64,000 nucleotides of DNA from Streptomyces sp. 549 (lineage in GTDB: Bacteria; Actinomycetota; Actinomycetes; Streptomycetales; Streptomycetaceae): NCBI RefSeq assembly GCF_030124175.1, contig NZ_JASKMT010000006.1, forward strand, positions 1-64,000, given 5' to 3'. Under the pieces are notes generated by a model. That model did not search any database. It saw nothing but the letters and a program-made list of their open reading frames with translations, and was not told the origin of the DNA. The position numbers and the translations under genes were made by a program. Numbering within the stretch: the stretch's first letter is position 1; every line of letters starts with the position of its first letter. Below are positions 1 through 7,020 of the stretch, piece by piece.

Positions 1-42
1 CCGTTCCCGGGTTTCCCCAGGTCGGAGGCCCTGCTTTTCAGG

Positions 43-66
43 GTGAGTGACGGGACTTGAACCTGT
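43..66 (-). other. tRNA 3'-end-like sequence, possible att core
   Basis: Read on the minus strand, bases 66-50 resemble a tRNA T arm (five-base arms with one mismatch around TTCAAGT), and 49-43 give a seven-base strand like an acceptor 3' half. No D arm or anticodon arm is found upstream, so this is not a complete tRNA. Such 3' fragments are typical attachment cores of tyrosine integrases, and one is encoded about 3.8 kb away. It may equally be chance. Confidence 0.3.
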
Positions 67-263
67 TTCGTGAACATACTGTGACCTGCGACGATGCCGA
101 AATTCGGGACATATGCGTGACGTTCGATGACGCTCAATGCCGTCCAGGGATGCCGGTTGATGGACGGTTGGGCCACGGCCAAACGCCTCCGTGATCGCTC
201 CTGCGGCCAGGCCAGGGGTGAGTAGCAAACGACGTCACCGCGAAGCGGGCACCTATGCAGCAC

Positions 264-292
264 TGAGCCCCGGCTGATCAGGCCGGGGCTCA
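264..292. terminator. Perfect 11-bp hairpin terminator
   Basis: Bases 264-274 and 282-292 are perfect inverted repeats around a 7-nt loop. The GC-rich stem can work on both strands and separates the left edge from the regulator at 432. The rest of 1-431 contains no convincing gene. Confidence 0.65.
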
Positions 293-366
293 GGGGCCGA
301 ACCGGTAGCCGGGGGGCAGGCCGGTGCGGCCGTCTATGGGGACGTCGTGTCCGTGTACCCAGATTC

Positions 367-414
367 CATGATCGGAAACTGTCGCACATGATGGCACAGA
401 CATGCGACCATGAT
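367..414. promoter_or_regulatory. Three CATGAT repeats upstream of the XRE gene
   Basis: CATGAT occurs at 367-372, 387-392 and 409-414, spaced 20 and 22 bases (about two helical turns). They lie just upstream of the XRE start at 432. The spacing suggests binding sites on one DNA face, possibly for the XRE protein itself. This is inference from spacing only. Confidence 0.4.
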
Positions 415-416
415 CA

Positions 417-818
417 CTACAGCGTGGGCGGGTGTCCGATCCGCTCCCCGACTGGCTGTACGCCGCACGCCTCGACGCAGGCACCCGCATCCGCGACGCG
501 CGCATGCACAACAACCTCACCCAAGAGGCACTCGCCGAGCTGATCGGCGTGGAGCGGCGCACGATCGTCCGCATCGAACTGGGCATCACCAGCCCGCCCC
601 TGGACCGCGTCTTCGCCATCGCCCGCGCCCTCGACATCGCCCCGTCGTCGCTGCTGCCCTGAGGCGTGGCAGGTGCAGTCGCAGCGCGCCATGACCATGG
701 GCCGCTCCCCGGGGATGTGCAGGGTCTGCGGGCCGTCGCAGTACTCGTGCACCATCTCGTACCCGGGGGTCGCCGCGAGACGGCACTCAGCCGCCAGGAC
801 CGCGGGGCGGGTCGTCAC
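417..818 (-). CDS. Possible Cys-rich small protein reading through antisense to the XRE gene
   Basis: It starts at a GTG that overlaps the stop of the preceding gene (GTGA), continuing a small operon. The first ~50 residues look real and end in a metal-binding type motif (CDCTCH). After that point the frame has no stop and continues antisense through all of the XRE gene, ending in low-quality Gly/Arg/Asp-rich sequence. Either the native stop was lost or the true protein is short and the frame is fortuitous. Function unknown. Confidence 0.35.
   Translation of the reverse strand: MTTRPAVLAAECRLAATPGYEMVHEYCDGPQTLHIPGERPMVMARCDCTCHASGQQRRRGDVEGAGDGEDAVQGRAGDAQFDADDRAPLHADQLGECLLGEVVVHARVADAGACVEACGVQPVGERIGHPPTL
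432..662 (+). CDS. Small XRE-family HTH regulator
   Basis: This 76-residue protein is essentially one Cro/CI-type HTH domain: helix 2-3 around LTQEALAELIGVERRTIVRI (residues 29-48), then the usual C-terminal helices ending near DIAPSSLLP. It should bind DNA as a dimer and is a candidate Cro-like or antirepressor switch protein, or a plasmid-type regulator. The GTG start gives a domain of normal length. Codons are strongly GC3-biased, supporting real coding. Three CATGAT repeats lie directly upstream. A minus-strand reading frame overlaps it fully but is less convincing. Confidence 0.8.
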   Translation: MSDPLPDWLYAARLDAGTRIRDARMHNNLTQEALAELIGVERRTIVRIELGITSPPLDRVFAIARALDIAPSSLLP

Positions 819-994
819 CGCAGGGCCCCGGCGATCTGCGCGAGGATGGTGTCGAGGTCGCAGTGGGGGGTGCAGGTGCGACACTCGCGGACCGTCCACC
901 CGGGGCCGGACGCGGACTCAATGAGGCGGATCGGCCGCACGTCGCCGCGCAGCTCGTCGCAGCAGTGGCAGCGCTCCAGCGGGTCCGCGGTCAC
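815..994 (-). CDS. Small zinc-ribbon protein
   Basis: This 59-residue protein has two Cys clusters, CHCC near residue 9 and CRTC near residue 38, a spacing typical of treble-clef or zinc-ribbon folds. The GTG start overlaps the stop of the upstream gene (GTGA), and its own stop overlaps the next GTG, so translation is probably coupled. Small ribbon proteins of this kind are common in actinophages, usually with unknown function. Confidence 0.6.
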   Translation of the reverse strand: MTADPLERCHCCDELRGDVRPIRLIESASGPGWTVRECRTCTPHCDLDTILAQIAGALR

Positions 995-1158
995 TGTGCG
1001 GCCTCGGCGCATGCGGGCCGGTCACACAGCCAGTCGCCCCCGGGTCCGGGGCGCCCTGCGGTGACGAGGCGCCCGCACGAGCTGCACTTCCGCAGGGCGC
1101 GGGCGGGCCGCAGGTGGGCGGGCGGCGGGACATGTGATGTCGATGTGTCGCACGTCAT
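991..1158 (-). CDS. Small zinc-ribbon protein, first gene of operon
   Basis: This 55-residue protein has a CSSCG knuckle at residues 25-29 and a CDRPAC knuckle near 45-50. The chosen ATG gives an N-terminal Thr/Pro-rich lead, and no other good start is visible. Its TGA lies inside the GTGA start of the following gene. Function unknown; likely DNA- or protein-binding. Confidence 0.5.
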   Translation of the reverse strand: MTCDTSTSHVPPPAHLRPARALRKCSSCGRLVTAGRPGPGGDWLCDRPACAEAAQ

Positions 1159-1191
1159 ACACGCACTGTCACCCCGTCAGGTGGGGGCAGC

Positions 1192-1235
1192 AGGTACAAC
1201 CCCTACCCCCACCCCGACAGGTACAAGGTGTACCT
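1192..1235. promoter_or_regulatory. AGGTACA repeats with a 17-bp palindrome
   Basis: AGGTACAA occurs at 1192-1199 and 1219-1226. The second copy forms a perfect palindrome, AGGTACA-AGG-TGTACCT, at 1219-1235. It overlaps the stop codon of the large XRE gene and sits upstream of the zinc-ribbon operon. It could be an operator for that operon or a weak terminator; the 3-nt loop favours a protein site. Confidence 0.4.
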
Positions 1236-2463
1236 ACGCCGACACAGGCACCCCCATCCGCCGACGCAACACCTCCGCATCCGGCCGAACCAACCCCCCG
1301 CCCCGCACCGACAGATCCGCCACCGCACCCCGCGCAAAAAGGTTGAACCGCACAGTCTCCGGCGACAACTCCCACGCCCTCCCCAGCAGATGCACCACCG
1401 CCACCGGCTCCCGCTCCATGCTGTACGCCCGCGCCGACTCCACCAGATGAAACGCCCGCCGCGTCACCGACGGCACCCCCGACACGTCCACCCCCTCCGC
1501 AGCCTCCACCGCCGCCCGACCCTGCACCAGGTCCGCACGCATCGTGATCGCATAGGCGTCCACCATCCCCCGCCCGAAGATCAGATACGGGTGCGTGTAG
1601 TCGTCCCCCAGACGGCGGGCCGCATCGTCCGCGTGATCCCAGAACCGCTCCGCGTCACCCTTCCTGCCGACCTTCGCGTAGGACAACGCCGCCGCCAACT
1701 GGAGCAGACCCCAGCGGGCAACCGCGTCCGCGTCCCGATCCTGCGCCAGCAAATCAGCGGCGCGCATCGCCAACTCCACACGCGCCTCGTGCCGCTCCCC
1801 GGCATCCCGGAACACGTGGTTCATGTACCACGCGGCCCCAGCGATGGCCCGCGGCGAGTCCGCGTCCTGCGCCGCGCTCATCGCCCGATCCCCGGTCAGT
1901 ATCACCAGCTCCGGTACCGGCTGGAACGACAGGAACAACTGCGTCAGGTGGTACACCTCAGCCAGCGCGGCCTGCGCCTGCCTGCGCTCCCCACCGTCCA
2001 GGGTCCGGGCCGCGTACTGGACGTCGGCCAGCAGGTCCGGCAGTAGAGCGGCGATCCGGGTTCGGTGCGCCCCCCGGCTGTGCCACGATCGCCACGCCTC
2101 CGCCACCCGCGTCAGCAGTTCCCCGACCGGGGCAGGCTCCTCGTCACGACCGTGGTCCAGGTGGTAGGAGGTGAGGGCGCCGGTGACTGCGGGCAGCGCC
2201 GGGTGGGCGGCCTTCGTGTACGTGGCCGCGGCCAGCCGCTCCTCGCCGGTGAGTTCGGCAAGGTCTTCCACGGCGAGGACATCGGCCAGCCTCAGCAGGA
2301 GTGGCAGGCGCGGGGTGGCGAGCCGGCCGGTCTCGATCGCCTTGACCCACTCTGCGGAGCGTCCGACGAGGCCGCCGAGGACGGGCCGGGTCATGCCTCG
2401 CCGCTCACGCAGTCCGCGGACGCGCTGGCCGAAGGTGGTGCCGATGTCAGTGTGCTCGGGCAT
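1234..2463 (-). CDS. XRE regulator with C-terminal helical repeat domain
   Basis: The 409-residue protein has an N-terminal XRE HTH (about residues 10-70: FGQRVRGLRERRGMTRPVLG, then AEWVKAIETGR). A long alpha-helical C-terminal region follows, of the TPR-like type seen in many Streptomyces XRE regulators. Its size and position beside the recombinase module make it a candidate lysogeny repressor or host-derived regulator. The ATG at 2463 is preferred over an upstream frame extension because GGAGGG lies 7 nt before it. A strong hairpin terminator lies upstream, so it is transcribed alone. Confidence 0.75.
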   Translation of the reverse strand: MPEHTDIGTTFGQRVRGLRERRGMTRPVLGGLVGRSAEWVKAIETGRLATPRLPLLLRLADVLAVEDLAELTGEERLAAATYTKAAHPALPAVTGALTSYHLDHGRDEEPAPVGELLTRVAEAWRSWHSRGAHRTRIAALLPDLLADVQYAARTLDGGERRQAQAALAEVYHLTQLFLSFQPVPELVILTGDRAMSAAQDADSPRAIAGAAWYMNHVFRDAGERHEARVELAMRAADLLAQDRDADAVARWGLLQLAAALSYAKVGRKGDAERFWDHADDAARRLGDDYTHPYLIFGRGMVDAYAITMRADLVQGRAAVEAAEGVDVSGVPSVTRRAFHLVESARAYSMEREPVAVVHLLGRAWELSPETVRFNLFARGAVADLSVRGGGLVRPDAEVLRRRMGVPVSA

Positions 2464-2531
2464 ACTGGTCCCTCCGTCATCTGGTCGCACTCGTGACGGT
2501 ACCCCCGGTGCCACTCGGTGGGACAGCAAAG

Positions 2532-2563
2532 CGCCCCCCAGCCTCCGTTGAGGCCGGGGGGCG
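2532..2563. terminator. Strong GC-rich hairpin terminator
   Basis: Bases 2532-2545 pair with 2550-2563 (14 positions, one mismatch) around a 4-nt loop. It lies downstream of the minus-strand HNH gene ending at 2611 and should isolate the recombinase operon from the XRE gene. Confidence 0.75.
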
Positions 2564-2610
2564 TTGTGCGTGCCCGGGGCGCTGTACCCGGGCTGTGCAG
2601 CGCGGGCCGG

Positions 2611-3120
2611 TCACCGGCCGGTGCCGTCGCTCGCGGTGTCGACCGCCGGGAGCCGTTCGCCGAGCCGGGCGGCGAGCGCGTAGGCGGGGTGGTTGTCGAG
2701 GGGTTGGCTGTGCCGCTCCAGATAATCGATCGCCTGCCGAAGTCGGGGTATCGAGTCCCTCGCGTTCCCCAGGAGCAGGTTGCAGTGGTGGCACAGCAGG
2801 GCGCGGATCTGTCCAGTGGCATGGTCGTGGTCCACGTGCATCCGGCGATCGGTGTCAGGGCGTTCGCCGCACAGGGCGCAGAGGTGCTCCTGCTCCGCCA
2901 GCATCTCGTTGTAGCGGACGAGCGTGATCCCGTAGAGGCGGCGGAGGCTCTGATCGAACACGCGGTCCTTGCCGTTGGTCGCACGGTACCGCGCCCGATA
3001 TTGAGCCCGCATGCACTCCTTGCAGTGTCGACGCCTGCCACCTTGGTGGCGCGGGAAGTCTTCAGCCGCCTTGACCTCTTTGCACGTCCAGCAGGCACGC
3101 GGTTCCTCCGCATCGCTCAC
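2611..3120 (-). CDS. Endonuclease-VII-type HNH nuclease
   Basis: The 169-residue protein starts with a CWTC...CKEC zinc knuckle (residues ~10-36). It then has the recombination endonuclease VII core: CALCG, the HVDHDH catalytic segment and LLCHHCN (about residues 80-117). Family members are His-Me finger nucleases that cut branched DNA or nick duplexes, and many phages use them in packaging or recombination. GTG at 3120 has GGGAG 7 nt upstream; an alternative GTG at 3141 would couple it to the preceding gene. It is the last gene of the recombinase operon. Confidence 0.85.
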   Translation of the reverse strand: MSDAEEPRACWTCKEVKAAEDFPRHQGGRRRHCKECMRAQYRARYRATNGKDRVFDQSLRRLYGITLVRYNEMLAEQEHLCALCGERPDTDRRMHVDHDHATGQIRALLCHHCNLLLGNARDSIPRLRQAIDYLERHSQPLDNHPAYALAARLGERLPAVDTASDGTGR

Positions 3121-3137
3121 GGCGGCTCCCGTTATCG

Positions 3138-3860
3138 TCACAGTCCAATGTCCTCACTGGCCGCGTCGGTCCACTTGTCGGCTTCGCGGCCCCGCGGCGC
3201 CGGCCGCGCGAAGTCCTTGGCGAGCGGGTCCCAGTACCGGGCCCTGACGCCGAGGATTACAGCCGGGGGACGCTCCCGGTAGCGCCTGTAAGGGCCCGCC
3301 GCCCGGAACGCCTCGGCTGTGTTGCACCTGCCGCACAGCATCCCCCGCACCAGACCAGTCTCGTGATCGTGGTCCGTTACGAGGTGCCCGTGCGATGCGC
3401 AGATTCCGCACCTGCCGGCCTGCCACTCCTCGATGACGGCCAGTCCCGCGGTGTCCGGGTCTTCCAGCGCGGCGCGCAGAGCCTCCAGCGTCCCTTCGTG
3501 CACCTCTCCGGCCGGGAACGTCTCGGCGGGGTCGCGGGGCGAAGGGTTGTCGGGGACGGCCCATCCCCAGCAGGCGGGCGCCATCTGCTCGATGCGCTGA
3601 CGCGCCTCTGCGTCCGCCGCGTCAGCCGCGGCCATCTCTCGGTCGTAGTCGGCGCGCTCCGCATCCGTCAGGTGGCGCAGGCAGGAGTGCGGGCGGACGG
3701 GCCCGTTGGGGAGCCGCCAGTAGCTCAGGGGGCTCTGCCTGCAAACCGTGCCGCGCTTGGTGGTTCGCCCGCACGTCGGGGCTTCTGGGCGCGTGCGTGC
3801 GCCGGGGCCGAACAGGGACGAGAAGGCGATGCGCTCTCCTGCGCTGTCCGTCGTGGTCAC
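3138..3860 (-). CDS. Second endonuclease-VII-type HNH nuclease
   Basis: The 240-residue protein carries, near residues 165-200, CGIC followed by TDHDHETG and MLCGRCN, the His-Me finger core of the endonuclease VII family. Its N-terminal half has a separate Cys pattern (CGRTTKRGTVC, CLRH) and acidic helices, so it is a longer relative of the neighbouring HNH protein. The GTG start overlaps the recombinase stop (GTGA), indicating coupling. Two related nucleases directly after a recombinase gene are unusual; a joint role in processing recombination intermediates is inference. Confidence 0.85.
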   Translation of the reverse strand: MTTTDSAGERIAFSSLFGPGARTRPEAPTCGRTTKRGTVCRQSPLSYWRLPNGPVRPHSCLRHLTDAERADYDREMAAADAADAEARQRIEQMAPACWGWAVPDNPSPRDPAETFPAGEVHEGTLEALRAALEDPDTAGLAVIEEWQAGRCGICASHGHLVTDHDHETGLVRGMLCGRCNTAEAFRAAGPYRRYRERPPAVILGVRARYWDPLAKDFARPAPRGREADKWTDAASEDIGL

Positions 3861-4855
3861 AGGCCGATCCCTCTCATCGGGTTGTCGCGCCACTTGTCGA
3901 CGGGCCGGATGTACTCCAGCACCTGCGGGCTGGTCTTGGACCAGCGGCCGTGCTCGGCGATGAAGCTCACCGGCTGACCCGCCTTCGCCGCCTCGGTCGG
4001 GCCGCCGGCGCGGAGGCCGTGCGCGGTGAACGCGACGGCGTTGGGTACATCGGCGTCGACGGCGAGCTTGCGGACGCGTTCGTTGATGGCGGCGCCGGAC
4101 ATGCCGCCGGGCAGGAGGTGGCCCCAGCGGTTGATCCGCCGCAGGAGGGGCCCGTCGTGGATGCCGTGGGCGGTGAGAGTGTCGAGCCAGGCGCGGGTGA
4201 CGCGGACGGGGTCGGTGTCGGGGTGGACGCCGTTGGGGATGTGGACTTCCGCTCCGGCGGCTTCCTGATCGGTCTTCGATGCGCGGATGAAGACGGTGAG
4301 GCCGTCGTCGGTGAACGTCACGTCGTCGGTGCGGAGGGCGGCGAGTTCGGAGCGGCGGGCCATCATGGCGAAGCCGAGGATGAGGAGTGCGCGGTCTCGT
4401 TGTCCGGCGGGGGTGGCGGGGTCGGTGGTGTCGATCATGGCGCGGAGGATGTTGAGGGTGACGGGTGGCGCCTTGCGCTTGCGCTTGCCCTGCTCGGCGC
4501 GGTCTCGCTTGTGGGTCTTGAGGATGCGGAGGGCGGCGCGGGTGTCGGGTTGGCCGTCGTGTCCGGCTTCGCGGTGGGCGACGCGGATGGTGGCGATGGC
4601 CTGCTCGATGGTGGCGGGTGCCCGGTCGAGGTCACAGAGGTGGGAGACGTAGGCGGCGAGGGTCTGCGGGCTGGCGGGGAGAGTGGCGCGGCCGTGCTGC
4701 TCGCACCAGTCGATGAAGAGTGCGGCTTGGCGGCGGTAGGCGGTCTTGGTGTTCTCGGGGACGGACCGGTCGAGGCGGTCGAGGGCGGCTGGGGAAAGCG
4801 CCGTGTTCGGGTCGTGCGGGGTGACGTCGGCCGGGCGCGGTTCGAGGTCGGTCAC
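3857..4855 (-). CDS. int: Tyrosine recombinase, Cre-like layout
   Basis: The 332-residue protein has a SAM-like core-binding domain (about residues 33-125) and a C-terminal catalytic domain. Visible active-site residues are R167 (MARRSEL), K194 (RASKTDQ), H279-R282 (HGLR), W305 and the nucleophile Y315 (EYIR). There is no extra N-terminal arm-binding domain, unlike lambda-type integrases. Spacing and the YIR-D-N-M tail resemble Cre. It could integrate the phage, or circularise it and resolve multimers of a plasmid prophage. GTG at 4855 overlaps the upstream stop (GTGA). Confidence 0.9.
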   Translation of the reverse strand: MTDLEPRPADVTPHDPNTALSPAALDRLDRSVPENTKTAYRRQAALFIDWCEQHGRATLPASPQTLAAYVSHLCDLDRAPATIEQAIATIRVAHREAGHDGQPDTRAALRILKTHKRDRAEQGKRKRKAPPVTLNILRAMIDTTDPATPAGQRDRALLILGFAMMARRSELAALRTDDVTFTDDGLTVFIRASKTDQEAAGAEVHIPNGVHPDTDPVRVTRAWLDTLTAHGIHDGPLLRRINRWGHLLPGGMSGAAINERVRKLAVDADVPNAVAFTAHGLRAGGPTEAAKAGQPVSFIAEHGRWSKTSPQVLEYIRPVDKWRDNPMRGIGL

Positions 4856-5142
4856 CAGCGCTCCTCTTCCTCGATGCCGAAGATGGCGGTGATCTGCCGT
4901 CGCCAGCGGCAGGGGAACTCTCCGGAGCCGCAGGCGCATCCGGTTGCGAGCCTGTACATCAGTTCGCCGCTCTCCGGGTCTTTCGTCACCCCGTCCGTGG
5001 CCCAGCCGACTTCAGATCGGTGCCAGTGGAGGGCGAGGCGGGCAACGTCTTTGAGCTGCGTGATTCCGTCTCGGCGCCGCTCGGCGCGGTCGATGAGATC
5101 GGGCAGCGGGTCGTAGGGCTCGGTGAGGGCGTCGTCAGACAT
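4852..5142 (-). CDS. Hypothetical protein leading the recombinase operon
   Basis: The 96-residue acidic protein has a CACGSGEFPC cluster near residues 69-78, possibly metal-binding, and no recognised domain. It is the first gene of a four-gene minus-strand operon (this gene, recombinase, two HNH nucleases) with coupled starts. Because it faces the twin palindromes at 5221-5270, it is probably controlled with the recombinase. A role as recombination directionality factor is possible by position, but no HTH is evident. Confidence 0.6.
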   Translation of the reverse strand: MSDDALTEPYDPLPDLIDRAERRRDGITQLKDVARLALHWHRSEVGWATDGVTKDPESGELMYRLATGCACGSGEFPCRWRRQITAIFGIEEEERW

Positions 5143-5220
5143 GCCTCATTGTACCGTTTCTGACCGTCTATAAGTCAGGTTATGGAGGGTCAGCGCTGAG
5201 GGACACTCGCGACGAGCAAC

Positions 5221-5270
5221 GTAAAGACGCTTTACATTCAACCCCGCTCGACGTAAAGTGTCTTTACGTC
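5221..5270. promoter_or_regulatory. Twin palindromic operators GTAAAG-N3-CTTTAC
   Basis: Site 1 (5221-5235) is GTAAAG-ACG-CTTTAC. Site 2 (5250-5270) is a perfect 21-mer with 9-base arms around TGT, containing the same core. Centres are 32 bp apart, about three helical turns. They sit between the divergent recombinase operon and the HTH gene at 5295. This is the layout of a divergent promoter controlled by a dimeric repressor, most simply the adjacent HTH protein. Confidence 0.7.
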
Positions 5271-5294
5271 AACGCCACGCGATGAGGGAGCCCG

Positions 5295-5957
5295 ATGCGC
5301 ACCTACCCCACGATCGTCGACCTGCTCAACATGGAAGGCCCTGGCCTTCAGGACTACGTCACCGCCGACGAACTCAACCAGCTCCTCGACGGCACCCTGC
5401 CCCACGGCCTCATCGCCGACCGCTACATGGAAGACCTCGACTGGACCAACCTCGTCGCCGTCGAGACCGGAAAGACCGCCACCCGCGCCGACCTCCTCAC
5501 CTGGATTGGCTGGGAGCTGGAGGTCGCCGCCGAGCAGCGCGCCGAGGACGCCGCCACCAACGCGCTCGCTGGTCTCCGCGCACACGCCGCCGCCCAGGCC
5601 CGGCACGAGCGCCTCGCACTCCACAGCCGCGACGCCCTCATCGCGCGCGCCAAGGAAAACGGCGCCACCAAGGACGGCATCGCCAAGAGCCTCGGCATCA
5701 GCCGGCCCACCCTCGACAAGTGGATGCAGGAGCAGGCCGACCGCTCCCTCTTCAACGACGCCATCTACACCCTGGTTCGCCGCGACACCAGCCAACAGGG
5801 TCAGGAGATGCTGCTCCAGGCGCTCGGCATCCGTGACACCTCGGCCCAGGCTCACGTCTTCCTCGCTGGCCTGTCGGCCCGCGCGCTCGGCGACCTCCGC
5901 GACGGGGAGCGTGAGCTGCTGGATCGCGCCGAGAAGCGAGCGCGCGAACTCGTCTGA
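5295..5957 (+). CDS. HTH DNA-binding protein, possible regulator of the recombinase operon
   Basis: The 220-residue protein has a helix-turn-helix near residues 119-146 (GATKDGIAKSLGISRPTLDK), like the HTH of resolvases and simple activators. It is flanked by charged helices likely to oligomerise. GAGGGAG precedes the ATG. The divergent palindromes directly upstream are natural targets for autoregulation and control of the recombinase genes. It could also be a ParB-like or excisionase-like factor; no specific family is certain. Confidence 0.65.
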   Translation: MRTYPTIVDLLNMEGPGLQDYVTADELNQLLDGTLPHGLIADRYMEDLDWTNLVAVETGKTATRADLLTWIGWELEVAAEQRAEDAATNALAGLRAHAAAQARHERLALHSRDALIARAKENGATKDGIAKSLGISRPTLDKWMQEQADRSLFNDAIYTLVRRDTSQQGQEMLLQALGIRDTSAQAHVFLAGLSARALGDLRDGERELLDRAEKRARELV

Positions 5958-6036
5958 GGGAGGCTGGCTGCGGCTACGTCGGCGCCCCCGCCAGCATCCG
6001 CAACCACACCAACCGACACCACAAGGAGACCTGACC

Positions 6037-6339
6037 ATGCGCCCTCGCCGTCGTTCCGACAAGCTCCTGGAGACCGCGCGCCACCTCGCGCCCCAGGGTG
6101 ACAACCCCGCACTCAACGCCGCCGTCACCGCTTACATCCACGAGGCCCAGCGGGACCTCGACCGCCTCACCAACCCGCCCGCCAGGCGCGCCGCCGACTG
6201 GTACATGAGCCTGCCCCACAACCGTCTGGCGTTCGGCCCGCTCTGGTACTGGCTGATGCGACACAAGAAGATCACCTTCCCTGCCGTGGGTGCGCTCTAC
6301 GTCGCCGTGATCGTGCTCGGCGTTCAGCCCTGGCGCTGA
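6037..6339 (+). CDS. Small protein with one C-terminal membrane segment
   Basis: The 100-residue protein has a basic and amphipathic first part and a hydrophobic segment near residues 78-95 (FPAVGALYVAVIVLG), suggesting a tail-anchored membrane protein. AAGGAG at 6023-6028 fixes the ATG at 6037. It follows the HTH gene by about 80 bases and probably shares its transcript. Its 3' end overlaps the convergent zinc protein gene by 16 bases. Function unknown. Confidence 0.6.
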   Translation: MRPRRRSDKLLETARHLAPQGDNPALNAAVTAYIHEAQRDLDRLTNPPARRAADWYMSLPHNRLAFGPLWYWLMRHKKITFPAVGALYVAVIVLGVQPWR

Positions 6340-6527
6340 CCGCTGCTCGGGCCCGTCCAGCGTTCCCCGTCGTGCTCCCAGTCGAGGCGGTCGGACGGGT
6401 CGTCGTAGCCGTACTCCTCACGGCACAGGTCGCACCAGGCACTGTGCTCCTCGCCGTGCCTCGGGGGCTGGTCGCACACCGCGACACCATGCACGTGATG
6501 CAGCCGGGCGCCGCACGGCTGGGCCAT
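6324..6527 (-). CDS. Small zinc-binding protein
   Basis: The 67-residue protein has Cys and His at CGARLHH (residues 5-11), CDQPPRH (18-24) and WCDLC (31-35), a likely zinc site. The ATG shares one base with the preceding stop (TGATG). It is the last gene of a four-gene minus operon of short proteins typical of actinophages. Function unknown. Confidence 0.55.
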   Translation of the reverse strand: MAQPCGARLHHVHGVAVCDQPPRHGEEHSAWCDLCREEYGYDDPSDRLDWEHDGERWTGPSSGQRQG

Positions 6528-6823
6528 CACGGCTCGCGCTGAGCCCGCACCACCATCACCGTCCGCTGCACCAACAACCCCGCCATCACCACCACGACCA
6601 CCGACCGCGCAACCCGCAGCCACCCACACTCCGGCCACGCCGTGATCACCACCGTGTACGCGCCCAACAACCCCAACGTCACCGCCACCGCCATCAGGTG
6701 CCGGCCCGCCGCAGACCGCCACCACGGCGCCAGCACGTGGTACACCACCACGAACACCAGCGCGGACAGAGCCAACGCCGTCGACGCGCTGACGTTCATC
6801 CACCGGGCCCAGTCCAGATCCAT
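6527..6823 (-). CDS. Small three-helix membrane protein
   Basis: The 98-residue protein has three hydrophobic segments, near residues 10-30, 42-62 and 70-88, and a short charged tail. ATG at 6823 lies 5 nt after GGAGGT and shares a base with the preceding stop. It resembles small holin-like or membrane-stress proteins in actinophages, but it lies far from the lysis genes. Confidence 0.6.
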   Translation of the reverse strand: MDLDWARWMNVSASTALALSALVFVVVYHVLAPWWRSAAGRHLMAVAVTLGLLGAYTVVITAWPECGWLRVARSVVVVVMAGLLVQRTVMVVRAQREP

Positions 6824-7020
6824 CACTGACCTCCCCGCAGCGCAGCCTCAATCGACTCCGCGAAATGGTTCTCAACCCGCAACTGGCGCAACCTCGCCGC
6901 CAGCCGGGCCACTTCCGAGCGCGCCCCCTCTACCTCCCGCCGCGCCCGCACCGCCCGAGCCAACGCCGCATCCGCAGCAGCCTGCCCCGCAGACTCACCC
7001 CGACGACGACGCAGCCTCAT
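6823..7020 (-). CDS. DUF7620-like coiled-coil protein
   Basis: The 65-residue protein opens with an Arg-rich stretch and forms a long amphipathic helix (residues ~12-48), ending in the ENHFAESIEAA motif common in small actinophage proteins. The start at 7020 is the internal ATG nearest the conserved region; the upstream gene overlaps it. Function unknown, conserved next to membrane genes. Confidence 0.6.
   Translation of the reverse strand: MRLRRRRGESAGQAAADAALARAVRARREVEGARSEVARLAARLRQLRVENHFAESIEAALRGGQ

Noticed and set aside
43..130. Complete tRNA gene
   Set aside because: Only a T-arm-like piece with one mismatch is present; no D arm, anticodon arm or matching 5' acceptor strand can be folded.
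3138..4855. Homing endonuclease or intein in the recombinase operon
   Set aside because: The HNH genes are separate coupled cistrons with endonuclease VII-type cores, and the recombinase is uninterrupted.
4026..5116. Long plus-strand frames opposite the recombinase gene
   Set aside because: They are antisense shadows created by high GC at third codon positions. They show Gly/Val/Asp-rich low-complexity sequence and no ribosome site, while the minus-strand protein has a full catalytic motif set.
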